Assembly: GCF_000420325.1 (NCBI RefSeq)
Contig: NZ_ATUS01000001.1
Coordinates: 748,463 to 812,462, forward strand
Length of the DNA: 64,000 nucleotides
From: Spongiibacter tropicus DSM 19543
GTDB lineage: Bacteria; Pseudomonadota; Gammaproteobacteria; Pseudomonadales; Spongiibacteraceae
Direction of reading: 5' to 3'
Both the position numbers and the translations under genes were made by a program. Of this stretch, positions 55,792-64,000 are shown one piece after another. Within the stretch, counting starts at the first letter, position 1. Every line of letters begins with the position of its first letter. The notes under the pieces are model-generated. The model ran no database searches. It was not told where the DNA came from and saw nothing but the letters and a program-made list of their open reading frames with translations.

Positions 55792-56109
55792 ATGATTAAA
55801 CACCGTACCGAGTGGAACCCCGCATCGTATAAACTCGCCGCATTGGCTTTATCAAAAGACAGATACTGCAATACATCAATCGCGACGACGCTGTTATATC
55901 AGCATATTCCTTCATCATCGCCTGTTAAAAAGAGAACAAACGATAAGGCGTGGCAGGCACTCACATTGGCAGCAATTGACCCAATTTCTCGCAGCAATGC
56001 GAATATGGAGACAAGGATACTTTTGTCGTTAAAAGAGAAAAATCAAAACCGCTTTTATCGTGTATCCAGCACATCACTACCGCAATTTCTCAATGTGTTA
56101 ACCACTTAA
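55792..56109 (+). CDS. Small hypothetical protein
   Basis: A 105-codon frame starts with ATG in an AT-rich region; its ribosome site is weak (GAG about 11 nt upstream). The product is basic, rich in Ser, Lys and Asn, with no signal peptide or membrane span, and I recognise no family. It lies upstream of the NRPS gene on the same strand and could be regulatory or spurious. Confidence 0.3.
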   Translation: MIKHRTEWNPASYKLAALALSKDRYCNTSIATTLLYQHIPSSSPVKKRTNDKAWQALTLAAIDPISRSNANMETRILLSLKEKNQNRFYRVSSTSLPQFLNVLTT

Positions 56110-56249
56110 TCCCATCCCCCTGCATACGTGCACTATCACCGTAACTACGCGAATGGTATTACGTATTAGTGCCTATACAGACAAATAAACTGTTTACCTA
56201 GGCTGTGACGTTAGAGGCTACTAGTACACATCATGAAGAGACTATGCGA

Positions 56250-59200
56250 ATGGATCACAGCACTGCCGACCGAGCGCCCACTGCCCCCGCCACCAACACA
56301 AAAACCATAAAAGGTGAAACAGGACGAGCAACGAATACCGCGCTTTCACCTCGTCATGAATCACTGGCCGCCGAGTTTCTTCCTCTGGCCCGCGCGCAGC
56401 GAGGCATGTGGGTCGCCGAACGTATTCAATCGAAAGGCGCCGTTTACAATCTGGGCGAGTACTGCGAGATTTTTGGCCCGGTTGATGAGAGCGCCTTTAT
56501 CGACGCGCTCTATCAAGTGGCCGAGGAATCTGACACCGCCCGCGTGCAGATTATCGAAACCGAGGACGGCCCCCGGCAGGCGATCATGGATTGCTACCAC
56601 GGACATTTTCCGATGGTGGATTTCAGCAATCACGCCACCCCCCTGCAGGCAGCAGAGCAGTGGATGCTGGATGAGATTCAGGCGCCGACCGATATTGCAA
56701 CAGACCCGCTATGGGGCGGCGGACTGATAAAGCTGGCAGACGACCACTATTGCTGGTTCCACCGTGTGCATCATGTGGTGATCGACGGCTTCGGCGGCGG
56801 CTTGATGGCCCGTCGACTGGCAGAGGTCTACAACCACCGTGCACTCGGCACGCCGCTGCCGCCCTGCCCGTTTTTGCCCTTGCACGAACAACTGGCACAG
56901 GAAACCAGCTATCGCGAGTCCAAGCGATTCGAACGCGACAAGCAATACTGGAGCGAGACACTGAGTGGGATTCCCGATCCGATTTCCCTGAGCCGCAACG
57001 GCGGCATGCGCTCGGGCGGACTGCTGCGCAGCCGCGCGCCACTGCGCCGCGATATCGCCGAGCGACTGAGCGAAATTGGACAGGAGGTCGGGGCGAGTTT
57101 GCCTCAAGTGCTGATTGCCTTGATCGGTGCGTACTACTACCGCAGTACGGGTCAGGAAGACTTGGTGCTCGGCATGCCGGTTTCTGCACGGGTAAACAAA
57201 ACCCTGCGACAGATACCGTCAATGATGGCAAACGCGGTGTCGATCCGACTGGCGCTGTCGCCGGAGATGAGCCTGACAACGCTGATCGAGCAGGTCGCCA
57301 AAACCGTGCGCAGCGCGCTGCGCCACCAGCAATATCGCTATGAAGACCTTCGCCGCGACCTGGGACTGCTCGGTCAGAACCAGCAGATATCCTGGCTCGG
57401 CGTGAATATCGAGCCCTTTGATTACGACCTCGGATTCGGCGGCCACAGAACCGCGATGCGCAATCTGTCCAACGGTTCGATAGAAGACTTGACCATTTTT
57501 GTCTTCGATCGGGGCACGGAAGACGGGATGAGCATCGACCTCGATGCCAACCCCGGCCTCTACAGTCAGGCGGAACTCGACGACCACCGGGATCGCCTGA
57601 TGCGGATGATCGTTCAGCTCGTTGAGCGGCCTGATGAGAGTCTGATGCGAGCGGAGCTGCTGTCTGCCGACGAATACCGCCGCATCGTCACAGAATGGAA
57701 TGACACCGCCAACCCCTTACCGGACACCAGCCTTCCGCAACTGTTTGCGGAGCAGGCGGCAAACCACGCCACGCGGATCGCCGTTGCGACCCCGGATGTG
57801 TCTTTCAGCTACCGGGAGCTGGATACCCTTTCCAGCCAGTTGGCTGCGGCTCTGCAACAGCGCGGCATTGGACCGGGCAGCCTGGTGGCGACAGCGCTGC
57901 CGCGCGATGCCTGGCTGAGCGTCGGGCTGATGGCCATTATGAAAAGCGGCGCGGCGTATTTGCCACTGGACCCATCTGCCCCAGAGCAGCGCAATACACT
58001 GATTCTCGAGGAAGCCAAGGCGGATCTGCTGCTGGTGGGCAATGCCGCGCAGGCGGCACTCAGCACAGCCACACTGCCGACGGCCACCCTCTCGCAGTTG
58101 CGCGACGCCGCGCCCGAGAATATCCCCCAGCTTCCCCCGCTCGATCCGCAATCACCGGCCTATGTGATCTTCACATCGGGCTCGACCGGGCGCCCGAAAG
58201 GCGTGGTAGTCACTCACCGAAATCTGCTGAATTTCCTGCTGTCCATGCAGGATCATTTCCGCCTAAGCCCCGACAATGCACTGCTGGGCCTGACCACCAT
58301 CGCCTTTGATATCGCCGCGCTCGAGCTTTATCTGCCGCTGATGTGCGGGGCGCGTGTCGAACTGGTGGACAGGGAAACGGCAAAAGACCCCGACGCACTG
58401 GCTCGCCACATTGTTGAGCGCGGCGTCAGTCATGTTCAGGCCACACCCTCCCACTGGCAGGCACTGCTTGCCGACCATACCGCCGCGCTCAAGGGGATTC
58501 GCGCGCTGGTGGGTGGCGAAGCGCTGCCCTCTGCTCTCGCCCACAAAATGCGCCAGCTCGGCCACCCCGTCACCAATCTTTACGGCCCCACCGAGACCAC
58601 GATCTGGTCAACGATGATGGAGTTGGATGGCAACGATCTGGATTCGCCGCCCATTGGCCGCCCCATCTGGAATACGCAGGTATATGTGCTCGACGCCGCA
58701 TTGCAGCCGGTGCCGGTGGGCGCCGTTGGCGAGCTGTATATTGCCGGGGAAGGTGTGGCAAACGGCTATCTTCACCGACCGGAATTAACCGCCGAGCGCT
58801 TCCTCGCCAATCCCTTCGGCGCGGGTCGCCTCTACAAAACCGGCGACCAGGCACGCTGGCGGCACGACGGCGTATTGGAATATTTGGGTCGCAATGATTT
58901 TCAGATCAAAATCCGTGGCTTCCGCGTGGAAAGCGATGAGATCGAAAGTGCGATGATCACGCTGCCCGCCATACAGCAGGCCGCGATTGCACTGCATCAG
59001 GACCCGGCCGGCAACAAGCGGCTGATCGGCTATATTGTGCCCGCCGCCGATGCAGATGCCGAGGCCCTGTCGCCCCGCGCCCTGCGCGGAACCCTGAGCC
59101 GCCTGTTACCCGACTACATGGTGCCGGCGCTGTTCGTCGAATTGGACGCACTGCCGCTCAATGTGAACGGCAAGCTGGATCGCAAGGCTCTGCCGGAACC

Positions 59201-60287
59201 CGCCTGGCAAGCGCAGCATGAATATGTCGCGCCGCGCACAGAGGCCGAAATCCAGCTCGCGGCGATTTGGAGCGAGCTGTTTGGCATCGAGAAAATCAGC
59301 GTGCACGACAACTTCTTTGATCTGGGCGGGGACTCGCTGATGGCTGCTCGCCTGATCGCCAAGCTCCGGGATATCACGCAGCGGAATATTCCTCTGGCCG
59401 CCATCTTTGCGGCATCAACCGTGGCTGACCTCGCGGAGCAACTGGAGCAATACCGCAGTGTCGACCCACTCGGCCCGTTGATCCCCTTTAACGAGCGTGG
59501 ACAAGGCCCGGCGGTGTTCTGCATACACCCGGTGGTCGGCTTGAGCTGGGCCTACGGTTCGCTGTCACATATGCTCGGCAGTGATATTTCTGTGTACGGC
59601 CTGCAGGCCCGTGGTTTCCGCGACGCCAGTTCGCTGCCGGGCAGTATCGAAGAAATGGCGAGAGACTATCTGCAGCAGATGCGAGCATGCCAGCCCGACG
59701 GGCCCTACCGGCTGGTGGGGTGGTCGATGGGTGGACTGGTTGCCCATGAGGTGGCCCGCCTGCTGAGAGAGGATGGCGAAGAGCTCGAACTGCTGGCAAT
59801 TCTCGACGCCTTTCCCTGCCTGCTCGACGATGCGATGCAGCAGCGCAACGAGGCGGAACTGGCGGCCGACACACTGGCGTTTCTGGGTATCGAAAGCCGT
59901 GAGATTCCCTCCTCTATTGACGAGCTGACCGACATCCTCTGCCGTGAGTACGATATTTTTAATCTGCCGGAGCTGGAAGAACTGCAGCAGAGTAATGAAG
60001 AGACGCTGGCCAATATGGTTGAGCTGCTGAAGAACAACATCACGCTGATGCGAAATTTCGTGCCGCAATATGTGGATGTGGATATTCAGTTCTTCCACGC
60101 CGCTGCCACCGCCGAGAATCCGGCCGTTTGCTACGAGCCTGAGGGCTGGCAGCCCTATGTTCGCGCAATGACCGTGCACTCGCTCGACTGTCACCACCAG
60201 CAAATGCTGGATGCGGATATCGCCGCAAAAATTGCGCCGCGCATTGCCTCCGTGCTGCCCGCCCGGCGCAGCGGAGCCGCCGCGTGA
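56250..60287 (+). CDS. Single-module non-ribosomal peptide synthetase (C-A-T-TE)
   Basis: This is an NRPS of about 1345 residues with EntF-like layout. The condensation domain (about 56380-57640) has HHVVIDG. The adenylation domain (about 57700-59130) has FTSGSTGRPKG, YGPTETT and NGKLDRK. The carrier protein has LGGDSL (Ser codon 59334) and the thioesterase has GWSMGG (Ser codon 59724). Reading the ten pocket positions by eye gives D-I-L-Q-L-G-L-I-W-K, the published glycine code. The frame opens with a GTG at 56205; ATGs at 56244 and 56250 follow GAAGAG, and I take 56250 for spacing. There is no loading module, so an acyl group must come from another carrier. Its stop overlaps the glycosyltransferase start. 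Confidence 0.92.
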   Translation: MDHSTADRAPTAPATNTKTIKGETGRATNTALSPRHESLAAEFLPLARAQRGMWVAERIQSKGAVYNLGEYCEIFGPVDESAFIDALYQVAEESDTARVQIIETEDGPRQAIMDCYHGHFPMVDFSNHATPLQAAEQWMLDEIQAPTDIATDPLWGGGLIKLADDHYCWFHRVHHVVIDGFGGGLMARRLAEVYNHRALGTPLPPCPFLPLHEQLAQETSYRESKRFERDKQYWSETLSGIPDPISLSRNGGMRSGGLLRSRAPLRRDIAERLSEIGQEVGASLPQVLIALIGAYYYRSTGQEDLVLGMPVSARVNKTLRQIPSMMANAVSIRLALSPEMSLTTLIEQVAKTVRSALRHQQYRYEDLRRDLGLLGQNQQISWLGVNIEPFDYDLGFGGHRTAMRNLSNGSIEDLTIFVFDRGTEDGMSIDLDANPGLYSQAELDDHRDRLMRMIVQLVERPDESLMRAELLSADEYRRIVTEWNDTANPLPDTSLPQLFAEQAANHATRIAVATPDVSFSYRELDTLSSQLAAALQQRGIGPGSLVATALPRDAWLSVGLMAIMKSGAAYLPLDPSAPEQRNTLILEEAKADLLLVGNAAQAALSTATLPTATLSQLRDAAPENIPQLPPLDPQSPAYVIFTSGSTGRPKGVVVTHRNLLNFLLSMQDHFRLSPDNALLGLTTIAFDIAALELYLPLMCGARVELVDRETAKDPDALARHIVERGVSHVQATPSHWQALLADHTAALKGIRALVGGEALPSALAHKMRQLGHPVTNLYGPTETTIWSTMMELDGNDLDSPPIGRPIWNTQVYVLDAALQPVPVGAVGELYIAGEGVANGYLHRPELTAERFLANPFGAGRLYKTGDQARWRHDGVLEYLGRNDFQIKIRGFRVESDEIESAMITLPAIQQAAIALHQDPAGNKRLIGYIVPAADADAEALSPRALRGTLSRLLPDYMVPALFVELDALPLNVNGKLDRKALPEPAWQAQHEYVAPRTEAEIQLAAIWSELFGIEKISVHDNFFDLGGDSLMAARLIAKLRDITQRNIPLAAIFAASTVADLAEQLEQYRSVDPLGPLIPFNERGQGPAVFCIHPVVGLSWAYGSLSHMLGSDISVYGLQARGFRDASSLPGSIEEMARDYLQQMRACQPDGPYRLVGWSMGGLVAHEVARLLREDGEELELLAILDAFPCLLDDAMQQRNEAELAADTLAFLGIESREIPSSIDELTDILCREYDIFNLPELEELQQSNEETLANMVELLKNNITLMRNFVPQYVDVDIQFFHAAATAENPAVCYEPEGWQPYVRAMTVHSLDCHHQQMLDADIAAKIAPRIASVLPARRSGAAA

Positions 60288-61558
60288 GAATCACGCTGTT
60301 CTCCGTTGGCACACAGGGCGATGTGAGGCCATTTGTCGCCCTGGGCTGTGGGCTGATGGCCGACGGTCATGAGGTGCGACTCGCAACCGGCCGAGACAGC
60401 GAGGCCATGGTCAAGGCCCATGGCCTGGACTACTCACCGCTCAACGCCGACTTTCTGGAGATCATGCGGCGTGATCCGAAGGCATTGCAGAAGGGCTTGA
60501 ACCCCATCGCCTTCGTGCGAACCGCCCGCCGAGAGCTGAGCCGAATGGCCGATGGCTGGTCGAAAGATGGCTATCGCGCGGCGCTGGGAGCCGATTTATT
60601 GATCGGCGGCGGCATGGTTGCCGGGCTCGCGGCCTCACTGGGCGAGCGTCTGGAAATCCCCTCAGCGGGCGCCCACCTTCAGCCGGTGACGCCCTGCCCC
60701 GACATTCCGCCCATGATGCTGCCGCCACCCAAAAAGCCGAGACCCGGCTTCGTGAACACCGGGCTTTACCATGTCTGCCAACTGCTGGTCTGGCAAATGT
60801 TGAGTCCCGCCTACAAAACCGTCCGGCAGGAACTCGACCTGCCCAAAGCGAGCTACTGGCGAACCTTCCACTCCGATAACGCCCACAAAATAAAGCATCT
60901 TTACGGCTTCAGTCCCACACTGCTTCCCCCGTCCCCACACTGGACTGATTCGGTAAAGGTCACTGGCAACTGGTTACTGGAAGAGCGCAACTGGCAAGCG
61001 CCTGACGATCTGCTTGCCTTTCTCGACGCCGGCGAAAAACCCATTTATGTCGGCTTCGGCAGTATGCTCGGCGAGGATATTGAAGCCTTTACCCTTAACG
61101 TCATTGAGGCGATCCAGCTCAGCGGCAAACGCGCCATTCTCGCGACGGGATGGGGAGGACTCTCTCCAGATGCCGTTAACCCGCAGGAGATCTTTGTGCT
61201 GAACAGCGCCCCCCATGACTGGCTGTTCCCCCGTGTATCGCTGGCAGTTCACCACGGCGGCGCAGGCACTACTGCAGCGGCGCTGCATGCAGGTATTCCC
61301 TCGGTTGTGGTTCCCTTCTATGGCGACCAGCCCTTCTGGGCCTGGCGACTTCAGCAACTTGGCATCGCGCCCCCGGCGCCGCTTCGTCATCAGCTCACCG
61401 CCCCCGCTCTGGCCCGCGCCATAAAACAAGCTTCGCAATTGCCGATGCAGATTACCGCGGCGGCACTGGGAGAGCAGGCCAGAAGCGAAAACGGCATTCA
61501 AACCGCCATCGATCAGCTTAAGGCCTGGGAACTGTTGCCACGATCGTCTGCCAGCTAA
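60284..61558 (+). CDS. Sterol-glucosyltransferase-like glycosyltransferase (GT1/GT28 type)
   Basis: This 424-residue GT-B enzyme has the N-terminal acceptor motif SVGTQGDVRPFVALG (7-21), typical of sterol 3-beta-glucosyltransferases and lipid glycosyltransferases. The C-terminal donor motif HHGGAGTTAAALHAGIPSVV is followed by PFYGDQPFWAWR. The start is a GTG whose bases overlap the NRPS TGA (GTGA), with GCGGAG upstream, so translation is coupled to the NRPS. No signal peptide is seen. A nucleotide-sugar is probably transferred to a lipid or lipopeptide hydroxyl; the sugar is unknown. Coupling suggests the NRPS product is its acceptor, or that both decorate one lipid. Confidence 0.9.
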   Translation: MRITLFSVGTQGDVRPFVALGCGLMADGHEVRLATGRDSEAMVKAHGLDYSPLNADFLEIMRRDPKALQKGLNPIAFVRTARRELSRMADGWSKDGYRAALGADLLIGGGMVAGLAASLGERLEIPSAGAHLQPVTPCPDIPPMMLPPPKKPRPGFVNTGLYHVCQLLVWQMLSPAYKTVRQELDLPKASYWRTFHSDNAHKIKHLYGFSPTLLPPSPHWTDSVKVTGNWLLEERNWQAPDDLLAFLDAGEKPIYVGFGSMLGEDIEAFTLNVIEAIQLSGKRAILATGWGGLSPDAVNPQEIFVLNSAPHDWLFPRVSLAVHHGGAGTTAAALHAGIPSVVVPFYGDQPFWAWRLQQLGIAPPAPLRHQLTAPALARAIKQASQLPMQITAAALGEQARSENGIQTAIDQLKAWELLPRSSAS

Positions 61559-61787
61559 GTTCCAGGAGCCGAGTCTCAGGAGCTGGGCCTGTTGGAGCTG
61601 TGCCTCTGGAATTAAGTCAGTGAGATAAGCTAGCGAGCGTCGCTGACGCTATCCTCCGCATGGATCGCACGCCTTAAGATTAAAAAGAATTACGCGTCCA
61701 GCGAAATAAAACAATTTCCATATTCAAAGAAATACGGCGCAATAAAGCGAATAAAATAATCGCTTAATAATAATTGAGCGCCGCCAT

Positions 61788-62819
61788 ATGTCGCCGTACA
61801 GCCATGCCCCCAACGGGCGTCGACACCTTGCTGAAAGACTCTACGACTGCGCCCTGGATCAGCGGCCGATAATGAGCATGCTGAATATGCTGTGCAGGGA
61901 AACGCGATCGAAGCGGGTGGCGATAACGCTTGTCGAGAATCGCACCTTGCCACGAGGGCAGATACTGGTCTTTTCCAGCGAGAACAGCGATGACATCACC
62001 ATTGAGAATTTCAATAGTAAAGAAAGCTTCAGGCTCAGTTTAAAGAAGCTTCACCTCGACAATGCGCACAGTATGGAGCTGGATGACGCCGCCGCCGAAA
62101 CCCTGTTTTTTCACTCGAGCAAAGTCCCAAGCCGATTAAAAAAAGGCCAGATCCAATCCAGTACGGCGCATATTAAAAATATTATCAAAATACAAAAAGC
62201 CCTGAATAAGAAAATCGTAGAGAAAAAGATCTATGCGGGAATGATCGATCTCCCCCCCTATTCGTTTATCGCGATCAATACCCGAGGCGAAGTCAAAGCC
62301 ATCAGTGACTCCGCCCAACGGATTCTCAATATGCATGCGGGCATTTATATCGAGCGTGGAAAACTGCTTATCGCGGATAATGCTATTCAGGCCGCGCTCA
62401 ATCAGACCCTGAATCAGCTAGGCTTGCCCATCACCGGGGAGGCCTGTTCCCTGAACGCCGCCTTCACGATTAATGGTGAAGATAATTATCCCGAGCTGGA
62501 AGTTCTGCTGAAGCCTCACCCCTGCCCGCTCAGTTCGGAGGAGGATGCCGTACTGCTGGTTGTACTGTCGGAGCGACGAACAGCGGATTCCCCAAACGTG
62601 GATATCATTAAGAAGTTATTCGGTCTCACCAATACCGAGGCGAGAATCGCCATACTCCTGAGTGAGGGGCTAAAAACAGAGGAAATAAAAGACGCATTGG
62701 GGATCAGCTACAGCACCGCAAGAACGCACCTGCGAGCTATCTTCCATAAAACCGGCACGCATCGGCAATCGGCGATTGTGCGACTGATGCTGAAAAGCGG
62801 TGTGCGATTGAGCCAGTAG
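61788..62819 (+). CDS. LuxR-type helix-turn-helix regulator
   Basis: This 343-residue protein has a C-terminal LuxR/GerE DNA-binding domain (about 275-340) with GLTNTEARIAILLSEGLKTEEIKDALGISYSTARTHLRAIFHKTG. The N-terminal 270 residues are a poorly conserved sensor region, possibly with a PAS-like part around 150-240. No receiver Asp motif is clear, so it is not a typical response regulator. An AGCGA..TCGCT inverted repeat lies at 61746-61764, 24 nt before the start. It follows the NRPS-glycosyltransferase pair by 229 nt and is a candidate regulator of it. Confidence 0.83.
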   Translation: MSPYSHAPNGRRHLAERLYDCALDQRPIMSMLNMLCRETRSKRVAITLVENRTLPRGQILVFSSENSDDITIENFNSKESFRLSLKKLHLDNAHSMELDDAAAETLFFHSSKVPSRLKKGQIQSSTAHIKNIIKIQKALNKKIVEKKIYAGMIDLPPYSFIAINTRGEVKAISDSAQRILNMHAGIYIERGKLLIADNAIQAALNQTLNQLGLPITGEACSLNAAFTINGEDNYPELEVLLKPHPCPLSSEEDAVLLVVLSERRTADSPNVDIIKKLFGLTNTEARIAILLSEGLKTEEIKDALGISYSTARTHLRAIFHKTGTHRQSAIVRLMLKSGVRLSQ

Positions 62820-62821
62820 TC

Positions 62822-63535
62822 TCAGCGCTCGATCTGTCCCAGATTGGCATGAAGTACCGCGCCGTTGACCGCCGCGTTGTTGCTGCAGAAATAGATGACG
62901 TCGGCAATCTCCTCAGGCCGCAACAGGCGTTGCTGGGTGATTCCGCTGACGATGGAGGCCATGACCTGTTCATCGCTGCCGATGTGCTCCAACAGCATCT
63001 CCGTTTCGGTAAAACCGGGGCAGACACAGGCGGTGTGAATACCTTTGCCAGCCAGATCCTGACAGCTGCTCCGCATCAGGCCAATCAGTGCATGTTTCGA
63101 CACGACATAGGCGGCAGTATTGCTCACCGCTTTTTCACCGAGGGTAGACCCCACGTAAACCACCGATGAGCCTTGCGCCATATACGGCAGGAGCCGTTTC
63201 ACCAACTCGGCTGCCGCCACCACATTCACCTCAAAGCACTGCCGGAATTGCGCAGACTCGACACCACCGACCCCACCTTTCGTCATCACCGCCGCACTGT
63301 GCACCAGAGCGACCTCGGCACGTCCACCCTCATGCGGGAAGACATCGTTCAATACCGCTGCCAATGCCTCAGACCAGTCCGCAGCTGAAAAATCTGCCGT
63401 GATATTGATAACGCCGGGCAGTTCACAGGGCCGCCGCGACAGATTAATAATTCGATAGCCCTCTCTGGCAAAACGCTGTGCGGTGGCGAAACCAATCCCT
63501 CTGCTGCCGCCGCTGACGACGAGTACTTTTGCCAT
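62822..63535 (-). CDS. Short-chain dehydrogenase/reductase
   Basis: This 237-residue SDR has SGGSRGIG (8-15) for cofactor binding, the segment HSAAV in place of NAG, YVGSTLGE with the catalytic Ser, and YVVSK (YxxxK). The Arg after beta-2 (LSRR) suggests NADPH. It converges with the LuxR gene with a 2-nt gap. The leader has TATCATTA (plus strand, 63541-63548). The substrate is unknown; it may belong to the NRPS-GT locus or be independent. Confidence 0.88.
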   Translation of the reverse strand: MAKVLVVSGGSRGIGFATAQRFAREGYRIINLSRRPCELPGVINITADFSAADWSEALAAVLNDVFPHEGGRAEVALVHSAAVMTKGGVGGVESAQFRQCFEVNVVAAAELVKRLLPYMAQGSSVVYVGSTLGEKAVSNTAAYVVSKHALIGLMRSSCQDLAGKGIHTACVCPGFTETEMLLEHIGSDEQVMASIVSGITQQRLLRPEEIADVIYFCSNNAAVNGAVLHANLGQIER

Positions 63536-63550
63536 AGGAATATCATTACC

Positions 63551-63579
63551 TTAAAAAAAGGCCGACTATCCAGCCGGCC
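63551..63579 (-). terminator. Rho-independent terminator of the small beta-rich gene
   Basis: On minus, GGCCG/CGGCC forms a stem around a 10-nt loop and is followed by TTTTTTT. It separates the gene ending at 63609 from the SDR gene. Confidence 0.75.
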
Positions 63580-63608
63580 AAAAAGCCCACGCCGAGGTGA
63601 ACGTAGAA

Positions 63609-63908
63609 TCAGGCGCAACGAACCCCTTCCACCGAGTTCTTGCCCATTGGTCCGACTTTCACGGTGCCGTTAAAATTGTCGCCTTCAACTTCCACCGCGA
63701 ACTCCAGCGTCATGGCAATAGGCGTGGTTACCTTGCAATTCCAGCTTGCCTGATCGCCATCGGCCTTGCCGTCTTCCATGACAATGGCGCCCAGCGGGGA
63801 AAGAATCTCTCCCTCCAATGCGCCGTCATTCAGGTTGGCGGTCATTTTGCCCTTCTGCTTCCCCATCGGGGTGTTCAGAGTGATATCCCAAGATCCAGCA
63901 ATACTCAT
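63609..63908 (-). CDS. Small beta-rich protein of unknown function
   Basis: This 99-residue cytoplasmic-looking protein starts MSIAGSWDITLNTPMGKQKG and alternates short beta strands (MTANLNDGALEGEILSP, MTLEFAVEVEGDNFNGTVKVG). It could form a small barrel such as a lipocalin- or START-like half. It has a clear GGAG ribosome site about 9 nt upstream and its own terminator, so it is a real gene. The leader carries AATAATAATT and GTATTACGT. Two Cys residues are present but no catalytic pattern is visible. Confidence 0.75.
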   Translation of the reverse strand: MSIAGSWDITLNTPMGKQKGKMTANLNDGALEGEILSPLGAIVMEDGKADGDQASWNCKVTTPIAMTLEFAVEVEGDNFNGTVKVGPMGKNSVEGVRCA

Positions 63909-64000
63909 TTTTCTTTCTCCACACAGTGATCAATTATTATTCAAACGTAATACTTACCCAGATCGTCGTTGCGCCGTTTCCTCCCTATCGTTCTGCTTGA

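Noticed and set aside
56250-61558. Reading the NRPS as EntF of an enterobactin-like siderophore
   Set aside because: The layout matches EntF, but the pocket reads glycine rather than serine, and no entA, B, C, D or E-like genes or ferric-siderophore transport genes are present.
1-64000. CRISPR arrays, rRNA and tRNA genes
   Set aside because: No regularly spaced repeats, no rRNA-like sequence and no convincing tRNA cloverleaf were noticed by eye; a tRNAscan-SE and CRISPR finder run would settle it.

Overview
The window looks like the chromosome of a marine-type gammaproteobacterium. The host DNA is GC-rich (roughly 55-60% by eye). Housekeeping synteny is of the Pseudomonas/Cellvibrionales kind: DUF2066-AI-2E permease-hda facing purM-purN-DUF3108, then dcd, apbC, metG and rnfABCDGE. 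The many TonB receptors, AraC regulators, acyl-CoA dehydrogenases, a Baeyer-Villiger monooxygenase, a KstD-like flavoprotein and a P450 suggest a lipid/steroid/terpenoid-degrading lineage such as Spongiibacteraceae or Halieaceae. That placement is inference only.

Layout. (1) 0-8.4 kb: TonB receptor, divergent AraC regulator, BVMO plus alpha/beta hydrolase, a DUF2959 lipoprotein and class II DAHP synthase. (2) 8.5-16.8 kb: a phytase-like surface lipoprotein, a KstD-like dehydrogenase, a Tag-like glycosylase, an EAL-CBS-GGDEF protein and an OmpA protein. (3) 17-32.6 kb: core genes for replication control, purine synthesis, dCTP deamination, Fe-S carriage, Met-tRNA charging and the six-subunit Rnf pump. 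(4) 32.6-47.2 kb: a catabolic island of SDRs, NTF2-like proteins, two divergent AraC regulators, a thiolase-like protein, Fe-alcohol dehydrogenase, acyl-CoA ligase, three acyl-CoA dehydrogenases and a P450. Together these fit activation, oxidation and thiolytic shortening of a hydrophobic carboxylic acid or alcohol. (5) 47.4-48.9 kb: an EAL signalling protein.

(6) 48.9-51.8 kb: a sharply AT-rich insert that reads as an orphan integron cassette array. Two attC-like sites each swallow the stop codon of a minus-strand gene. One cassette encodes a protein with an FRG domain and a C-terminal HEPN-like RNxxxH motif; the other encodes a protein of about seven membrane spans. No integrase lies in the window. 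(7) 52-56 kb: a second TonB receptor and an HMG-CoA-lyase-family enzyme. (8) 56.2-63.9 kb: a one-module NRPS (C-A-T-TE, predicted glycine) translationally coupled to a sterol-glucosyltransferase-like enzyme, followed by a LuxR-type regulator, an SDR and a small beta-rich protein.

The best candidates for undescribed biology are the cassette pair (possible anti-phage effectors) and the NRPS-glycosyltransferase couple (possible glycosylated acyl-glycine product). Shared short motifs upstream of several catabolic genes, notably paired CGGACA repeats at 20-21 bp spacing, suggest common control.
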